A stretch of DNA of 10,829 nucleotides from Nitriliruptorales bacterium (GTDB lineage: Bacteria > Actinomycetota > Nitriliruptoria > Euzebyales > Egibacteraceae): the NCBI GenBank assembly GCA_007119305.1, contig SKPY01000375.1, positions 1-10,829 on the forward strand, read 5' to 3'. Within the stretch, counting starts at the first letter, position 1. Each line of letters opens with the position of its first letter. The notes beneath the pieces are model-generated. The model had not been told where the DNA came from, did not search any database, and saw nothing but the letters and a program-made list of their open reading frames with translations. Shown here one piece after another: positions 6,989 through 10,829 of the stretch. Both the position numbers and the translations under genes were made by a program.

Positions 6989-8488
6989 GTGGCGATCACG
7001 AAGTACATGGGCACCGAGACGGAGTACGGGATCTCGGTGATCAGCCGGCCGGACTTCAACCCGGTCCTTGCCTCGAGCCTCGTCGTCAACGGGTACGCGG
7101 CGGATGGTCGGCACCGCGCACGCTGGGACTACGAAGAGGAGAACCCGCTGCGCGACGCCCGCGGCTTCACGCAGCCCGGCGCGCACGAGCCGCCCCCAGA
7201 AGAGGACGTGGGGCTGGCCAACTCGATCCTGCCGAACGGCGCGCGCTTCTACGTGGACCACGCGCACCCCGAGTACTCCTCGCCCGAGTGCTCGAACCCG
7301 CTCGACGCCGTCACGTGGGACAAGGCGGGCGAGCGCATCCTCGAGATCGCCGCGCAGCGGGCGGGCCAGCTACTGCCCGACGGGCCGGGCACGATCCTCA
7401 TCACGAAGAACAACACCGACGGCAAGGGCGCCGCCTACGGGATGCACGAGAACTACATCGTCGAGCGCTCCGTGCCGTTCGGCGAGATCGTGCGCCAGCT
7501 CATCCCCTTCTTCGTGTCGCGCCAGATCATGGTCGGGGCGGGTCGGGTCGGCAACGAGTTCGACCTCGAGGACGTGCCCTACCAGATCGCGCAGCGGGCG
7601 GACTTCTTCGAGGTCGAGGTCGGCCTCGAGACCACGCTCAAGCGTCCGATCGTGAACACCCGCGACGAGCCGCACGCGGATCCCGATCGCTTTCGGCGCC
7701 TGCACGTGATCATCGGCGACGCCAACATGAGCGAGGTCTGCACGTACCTGAAGCTCGGCGCGACCGCGCTCGTGCTTGCGATGATCGAGGACGGGTTCCT
7801 GCCCGACGCACCAGCGCTGCACCAGCCGGTCAAGACGCTCCACGCGGTCAGCCACGACCTCACCTGTCACCAGCCGGTGGAGCTCGCCGACGGCACCAGG
7901 GTGACCCCCGTCGAGCTCCAGTGGCACTACCTCGACCGAGCGCACAAGTACGTCGAGGACGGCCGCGCGCCGGACTGGGGCGCAGCCGTCTGCGCGACCT
8001 GGGAACGGCTGCTGGGGGCCGTCGAGGACGACCCGATGAGCCTCGACGGCGTGGTGGACTGGGTCACGAAGTACCGCCTGCTGTCCCGTTACGTCGAGCG
8101 GGACGGGCTCGACTGGTCGCACGACAAGCTGAAGATGATCGACGTGCAGTACCACGACGTCCGCCGGGACAAGGGCATCTACAACAAGCTCGTTGCGAGC
8201 GGCCGCTTCGAACGGCTCGTCGGCGAGACCGCGGTCGCGCACGCGGTCGAGCATCCACCCGAGGACACGCGCGCGTTCTTCCGGGGCCGCTGCCTGACCC
8301 AGTACCGCGAGCAGGTCGCTGCCGCCGGGTGGGACTCGATCATCTTCGACGTCGGCAGGGACACCCTGCAGCGTGTGCCGATGATGGACCCCGGCAAAGG
8401 CACCCGCCCCATGACCGAGGCGCTGCTCGACCGCTGTGACAGCGCAGCCCAGCTGCTCGACGAGCTCCAGGGGCCACCGGCCCAGTGA
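6989..8488 (+). CDS. dop: Pup deamidase/depupylase Dop
   Basis: Dop hydrolyses the side-chain amide of the C-terminal Gln of Pup to Glu, making it competent for PafA, and also removes Pup from tagged proteins. The 499-aa length is normal. From GTG 6989 the nucleotide-binding motif GTETEYGI has Glu10 and Glu12. NGARFYVDHAHPEYSSPEC carries the presumed nucleophile Asp90. The YVDHAHPEY form marks Dop, where the ligase PafA has a YLDVGSHPEY-type sequence. The stretch between RWDYEEENPLRDARGF and NSILPNGAR (about 61-78) corresponds to the Dop loop. Other conserved blocks are KNNTDGKGAAYGMHENYI, EVEVGLETTLKRPIVNTRDE and HVIIGDANMSEVCTYLKLG. The ATP-dependent carboxylate-amine ligase fold is family knowledge. 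The gene lies 122 bp ahead of pup, its substrate, and is divergent from the ABC operon. The intergenic stretch 6933-6988 has only a poor -10 (GACACT, 6953-6958). Confidence 0.96.
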   Translation: MAITKYMGTETEYGISVISRPDFNPVLASSLVVNGYAADGRHRARWDYEEENPLRDARGFTQPGAHEPPPEEDVGLANSILPNGARFYVDHAHPEYSSPECSNPLDAVTWDKAGERILEIAAQRAGQLLPDGPGTILITKNNTDGKGAAYGMHENYIVERSVPFGEIVRQLIPFFVSRQIMVGAGRVGNEFDLEDVPYQIAQRADFFEVEVGLETTLKRPIVNTRDEPHADPDRFRRLHVIIGDANMSEVCTYLKLGATALVLAMIEDGFLPDAPALHQPVKTLHAVSHDLTCHQPVELADGTRVTPVELQWHYLDRAHKYVEDGRAPDWGAAVCATWERLLGAVEDDPMSLDGVVDWVTKYRLLSRYVERDGLDWSHDKLKMIDVQYHDVRRDKGIYNKLVASGRFERLVGETAVAHAVEHPPEDTRAFFRGRCLTQYREQVAAAGWDSIIFDVGRDTLQRVPMMDPGKGTRPMTEALLDRCDSAAQLLDELQGPPAQ

Positions 8489-8556
8489 GGCGCTCCGGGC
8501 AGGGCAGAGGAACCCGCCTGGTGCCGCGGCTCTCGGTAGCGGTGGCGCGACGGTCG

Positions 8557-8562
8557 TAGACT
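8557..8562 (+). promoter_or_regulatory. Candidate -10 box of pup
   Basis: TAGACT sits in the 122-bp gap between dop and pup, and no good -35 is visible. Transcription would begin near 8569, the position of an in-frame GTG, leaving a 42-nt leader to the likely start ATG. It suggests pup can be transcribed separately from dop. Confidence 0.35.
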
Positions 8563-8610
8563 CGGGCTGTGACGCCGAAAGCGCCACGTCTGCGGAGGAG
8601 CGAGGAAGCG

Positions 8611-8799
8611 ATGAGTGACGGAGGACAGGTCCGTAAGCAGCGAACGCGGCAGGACGACGCGCAAGAGGCCGAGTCCACCGAGTCCGCGGAGACCGTCGAC
8701 ACGAGCGACGTGGACGACTTGCTCGACGAGATCGACGAGGTGCTCGAGGAGAACGCCGAGGAGTTCGTCAAGAACTACGTGCAGAAGGGCGGTCAGTAG
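8611..8799 (+). CDS. pup: Prokaryotic ubiquitin-like protein Pup
   Basis: Pup is the small, intrinsically disordered tag joined by PafA to lysines of proteins bound for the proteasome. From the ATG at 8611 it has 62 residues (M. tuberculosis Pup has 64). The C-terminal half carries the conserved DDLLDEIDEVLEENAEEFV segment, which binds the ARC coiled coil, followed by KNYVQKGGQ. Ending in Gln, it needs Dop to make the active Glu form, and dop lies just upstream. The N-terminal half is polar (Gln, Arg, Asp, Glu, Ser), as in other Pups. GGAGGA (8594-8599) lies 11 nt before the ATG. An in-frame GTG at 8569 would add 14 residues (MTPKAPRLRRSEEA); it starts right after the -10-like TAGACT, so a longer leaderless form is possible but less likely. 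A hairpin follows five bases after the stop. Confidence 0.96.
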   Translation: MSDGGQVRKQRTRQDDAQEAESTESAETVDTSDVDDLLDEIDEVLEENAEEFVKNYVQKGGQ

Positions 8800-8803
8800 C
8801 CGA

Positions 8804-8823
8804 CACCGCGCAGCGGCGCGGTG
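8804..8823 (+). terminator. Hairpin after pup, probable transcription terminator
   Basis: CACCGCGC (8804-8811) and GCGCGGTG (8816-8823) form a perfect 8-bp stem with the tetraloop AGCG, four bases after the pup stop codon. No T-run follows, but tailless GC hairpins are common as terminators in actinobacteria. It would end the dop-pup transcript where prcB would normally follow. Confidence 0.6.
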
Positions 8824-8987
8824 AGACCACGCTCTGTCGACCTATCATGGGGGGTTTGCCCGGTTTGCGGGCGTAGACGGGCATAGAGCCGCAGGCCATC
8901 CACCTCCGCCGTGTGCTCCTCGTGTGCCGGCCCCGCCCGTGGAGCCCGCACAGCATGGCGGCAAGGCCAGCCCGCCGTCCCTTCCGG
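8824..8987. other. Convergent gap between pup and the CWB2 gene, no gene seen
   Basis: No convincing open frame is present on either strand. The plus strand has a TATCAT hexamer (8843-8848) that looks like a -10 box facing right, then a small inverted repeat GCCCG-GTTTG-CGGGC (8858-8872). The only thing it could transcribe in the window is antisense to the CWB2 gene. On the minus strand a 5-bp stem GGCGG/CCGCC (8957-8961 with 8972-8976) just after the CWB2 stop is too weak to call a terminator. No prcB start is recognisable. Confidence 0.4.
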
Positions 8988-10049
8988 TCAGCGGCTGCTG
9001 CCTTGCCCAGGAGACGCAGATGCAGCCGCGCCATTGGCCGTGGGCACAGGCAGGAACAAGGCGGACACCCGGATGTCGCAGTCGAGACTTCCGTCTCCGA
9101 GCGCGCGCGAGGCCTCGAAGCCGACGGAGTGCTCGCCGGCTGGCACAGCAACGGCAAAGCTCTCAGACATGCCGTCGCCCACGATCGACGCACCGTGTGC
9201 GAACCAGAGGGTGAAGAACGGACCGACTTCTTCCCCCACCTGCGGGACCACGTTCCAACGCGTACCTGTCGTGCCGGCGAAGCTCGCACAGTTGAACGCC
9301 ATATCGATGAGCAGCGAGCCAGCGGTGGGGGTGGTGATGGTCAGCACGTCGCCGGTTGCAGAACTCGAAGTCGTGTTCACGAACCCCGTTCCAGAGGCCA
9401 CAACCACATGACCTGTGCGCAGGAAGTCGGCCGAGCCGAGGCCGCCGAGGAGCGAGGCGTTGAGGTTGGCCACCTGCGCGTCGCTGGCGACCTCGAGCGC
9501 CCCGACGGACAGGGTCCCGGCCACGTCGGCGCTGGCAGCGTCAAGCGCGCCGGCCGAAAGGGTGCCCGATAGGCCGGCGTCGCCGGCCACGGTCGCGCCG
9601 GTCAGGAGCGGCCGGCCGATGCCCAGCTGGGCGGCCAGCGCCCCCAGCTCCACAGCCGTGTCGATGCGAGTCGGGCCGGACACCCGCTGGGTCGCCAACG
9701 GGATGGCCGCGATCTCCTGCTCGACCACCGCCGACAGGGCCGCCGTGCCGCCGGCCAGCACCACCAGGTCGGGGTCCAGGTCGATGAGCGCCTGGCGGGT
9801 CACCGGGCTCAGCGCACCCGGCGGGGTGAGCAGCACGGCGCCGCCCAGCGCCCCGGCGATGCTGGACGCGGCCAGCGCATCGACGGGGTTGTCGGCGCGG
9901 GCGAGGAACACCACGCTGGGCACCGGATCGTCGCCGGCGCTTTGGGCCAAGCCGGGCAGCGCGGTCGCAGCGAGCGCGACCGTCAGGACGGCCGCGAGGA
10001 GCCAGAACAGCCGTCGCGGGCGGAGGCAGGCAGACGCATCGGTGCTCAT
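8988..10049 (-). CDS. Secreted protein with one CWB2 module, repetitive linker and C-terminal beta-rich domain
   Basis: No specific function is recognised. The 353-aa product starts at ATG 10049, where AGGGAGGGG lies 6 nt upstream. The frame extends back to 10286 but has no coding character there. Residues 1-38 form a signal peptide: Arg at 10-13, a hydrophobic core LFWLLAAVLTVALAATAL, and a likely cut near GLAQSA. Residues about 45-140 are one CWB2 module (VVFLARADNPVDALAASSIA, LVVLAGGTAALS, RVSGPTRIDTAVELGALA). Residues 150-190 repeat a SGTLSAGALDAAS / AGTLSVGALEVAS pattern, then NLNASLLGGLGSADFLRTG (195-213), a motif of phage-tail-like and secreted actinobacterial proteins (NADLLDG type). 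Residues about 214-335 look all-beta, with a possible disulfide Cys254-Cys324, and a small Ala/Ser-rich tail ends it. It resembles the CWB2 part of the protease at the other end of the window. A wall-attached surface protein is the best inference. Confidence 0.85.
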   Translation of the reverse strand: MSTDASACLRPRRLFWLLAAVLTVALAATALPGLAQSAGDDPVPSVVFLARADNPVDALAASSIAGALGGAVLLTPPGALSPVTRQALIDLDPDLVVLAGGTAALSAVVEQEIAAIPLATQRVSGPTRIDTAVELGALAAQLGIGRPLLTGATVAGDAGLSGTLSAGALDAASADVAGTLSVGALEVASDAQVANLNASLLGGLGSADFLRTGHVVVASGTGFVNTTSSSATGDVLTITTPTAGSLLIDMAFNCASFAGTTGTRWNVVPQVGEEVGPFFTLWFAHGASIVGDGMSESFAVAVPAGEHSVGFEASRALGDGSLDCDIRVSALFLPVPTANGAAASASPGQGSSR

Positions 10050-10055
10050 GGGGAA

Positions 10056-10065
10056 CCCCTCCCTC
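10056..10065 (-). promoter_or_regulatory. Strong ribosome binding site of the CWB2 gene
   Basis: On the minus strand GAGGGAGGGG ends 6 nt before the ATG at 10049. The ATG is followed at once by a signal peptide, which fixes the start well downstream of the first possible codon of the frame. Confidence 0.75.
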
Positions 10066-10389
10066 GGCGGGCCGCCGCGGACCCCGCTGGTCCGCGACCT
10101 CAAGAGCCCGCACCACCCGGAGTCTCCCGCGCCGTCCCCGCAACCGCAATAGGTCAGTTGACCCGCCGGGGGGAAGTCCAGATCCAATCCGACAAGCTGA
10201 GGTATGAGCGGATACTGCATGTTGCTGCGGGTCTCACTACCCACAGACCCGGCTGCCGCTGATCCCTCGCTGTCCGTGATCTTCAACGGCGACGCCCGAG
10301 TTGCGCCCTACCCGCTGAGCTCGAGAGCGCTCGAGCGAGGTATTGGACCGGGCTGCCGAGTGCAGCCGTAGGGACCGTAGCGGCCGCGC

Positions 10390-10427
10390 GCCGCTCCAGC
10401 TCAGCCCCGCCGCTCCAGCTCAGCCCG
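10390..10427. repeat. Two tandem copies of a 19-bp unit
   Basis: The unit GCCGCTCCAGCTCAGCCCC (10390-10408) is repeated at 10409-10427 with only the last base changed (C to G). It lies in non-coding DNA. It could be slippage-derived or part of a longer array elsewhere. Confidence 0.8.
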
Positions 10428-10547
10428 CTGCTGCCGCCAGCTCGAGAGCACCCGGTCACGCGGCACGCGATCAACCGCTGGATCGTTCGGCCTCACGGAC
10501 CCCTGCTCGACCTCGTTCCGCTGTGAGCCATCTTGCGGCTCTTCGGG

Positions 10548-10569
10548 GTGTACTCGTAACGATGTACAC
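10548..10569. promoter_or_regulatory. Imperfect dyad, possible repressor operator
   Basis: GTGTAC (10548-10553) and GTACAC (10564-10569) are reverse complements. Between them TCGT-A-ACGA (10554-10562) is a second, nested dyad; one extra T spoils perfect symmetry. GTTAAC (10570-10575) adjoins it. The site is much lower in GC than its surroundings and resembles operators of TetR-type regulators in form, but no regulator gene is in the window to link to it. Confidence 0.35.
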
Positions 10570-10678
10570 GTTAACACAGGCTGGTCTCGGGAGCCGCTCG
10601 TGGTCGGGCGTCAAACAGGGCAACGCGAGAGCACGCCCGGGCCACCTCGGCGGACACGCCGGCGCACCGGCAGGGCGC

Positions 10679-10829
10679 TCACCCCGCCTGCGCGTCCCCT
10701 TCCGCGGCGGCGACCACCACCCGGTTGCGGCCGGCGTGCTTGGCGGTGTACAGCGCGTTGTCGGCGCGCTGCAGCAGCACGTCGGGGTCGCCGCCGGCGC
10801 CGCGCTGGGCGGCCACGCCGAAGCTGGCC
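10679..10829 (-). CDS. C-terminal end of a GGDEF-domain protein (diguanylate cyclase-like), cut by the window edge
   Basis: Reading leftward from base 10828, the last 49 residues begin ASFGVAAQRG and contain DVLLQRADNALYTAKHAGRN, ending at a TGA (10681-10679). The pattern S-x-GVA, then LL-x-RAD-x-ALY-x-AK-x-x-GRN-x-V, is the end of the GGDEF fold. Members make cyclic di-GMP, an intracellular second messenger. The GG[DE]EF active-site loop and any sensor domain lie outside the window, so whether it is active cannot be judged. It ends with a short Ala-rich tail (VVVAAAEGDAQAG). No start codon is within the window. Confidence 0.88.
   Translation of the reverse strand, partial: ASFGVAAQRGAGGDPDVLLQRADNALYTAKHAGRNRVVVAAAEGDAQAG

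Larger units (their letters stand above)
10066..10678. other. Long non-coding stretch between the CWB2 gene and the GGDEF gene
   Basis: About 610 bp with no convincing gene on either strand; the short open frames here have no recognisable protein features. The first 150-200 bp upstream of the CWB2 gene should hold its promoter, but no clear -10/-35 pair stands out. An inverted repeat CGGGTCT/AGACCCG (10228-10234 with 10245-10251, 10-nt loop) lies there. Further on are a 19-bp tandem repeat (10390-10427) and a low-GC dyad (10548-10569). Base composition is lower in GC around 10160-10220 and 10550-10580 than elsewhere in the window. Confidence 0.6.

Noticed and set aside
7370..8587. Long minus-strand open frame of 405 codons inside dop
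   Set aside because: It is antisense to the conserved Dop sequence and shows no motif of its own.
8801..8987. Minus-strand continuation of the CWB2 frame beyond its TGA, with a stretch like EEHTAEVDGLRLYARLRP that resembles the start of an alpha/beta hydrolase
   Set aside because: It has no suitable start, is only about 60 residues, contains no catalytic motif and ends at the pup hairpin. Too little to call a gene or remnant.
10562..10829. Plus-strand frame from the ATG at 10562, open to the window end
   Set aside because: It is antisense to the recognisable GGDEF C-terminus over its last 150 bp, its translation has no family features, and long open frames are expected by chance in GC-rich DNA.
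1..10829. CRISPR array, tRNA, rRNA, insertion sequence or phage gene
   Set aside because: I saw no regularly spaced repeats, no cloverleaf, no transposase or integrase motif and no terminal inverted repeats other than the single palindrome.

Overview
This is high-GC DNA with actinobacterial character: dense coding, GTG/ATG starts, a complete Pup tag gene, its activating enzyme Dop, and the proteasome-activating ATPase ARC/Mpa. Cell-wall-binding type 2 (CWB2) modules in two secreted proteins would fit deep-branching actinobacteria such as Nitriliruptoria (Euzebya/Egibacter-like). That placement is an inference from gene content and no marker gene settles it.

Layout: (1) bases 2-2173, + strand: a secreted subtilisin-family (S8) protease with three C-terminal CWB2 modules, its N-terminus cut off by the window edge. 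(2) 2280-4004, + strand: the ARC/Mpa AAA+ ring ATPase, with a TATACT -10 box and a foldable leader. (3) 4035-4084: a 50-bp perfect palindrome without spacer, lying between two convergent genes. (4) 6662-4103, - strand: a tightly overlapping three-gene ABC-2 exporter operon of the NodIJ/daunorubicin-resistance type, ATPase-permease-permease. A half-domain of a VOC/glyoxalase-fold protein lies in frame ahead of the ATPase. (5) 6989-8488 and 8611-8799, + strand: dop and pup, followed by a strong hairpin. (6) 10049-8988, - strand: a secreted protein with one CWB2 module, a short repetitive linker and a C-terminal beta-rich domain. (7) About 630 bp without a recognisable gene, holding a 19-bp tandem repeat and a low-GC dyad. 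(8) 10829-10679, - strand: the C-terminal end of a GGDEF (diguanylate cyclase-like) protein that runs off the window.

How the genes work together: Dop converts the C-terminal Gln of Pup (…GGQ) to Glu, PafA would ligate it to lysines, and ARC unfolds pupylated proteins into the 20S core. ARC, Dop and Pup all look intact. The usual actinobacterial order is arc-dop-pup-prcB-prcA-pafA. Here the exporter operon separates arc from dop, and pup is followed by an unrelated gene on the opposite strand, so prcBA and pafA are not next door. The broken synteny, the VOC remnant and the long palindrome point to rearrangement around the locus. I see no entirely new system. The palindrome, the VOC remnant joined to the ABC ATPase frame and the split Pup locus are the most unusual items.
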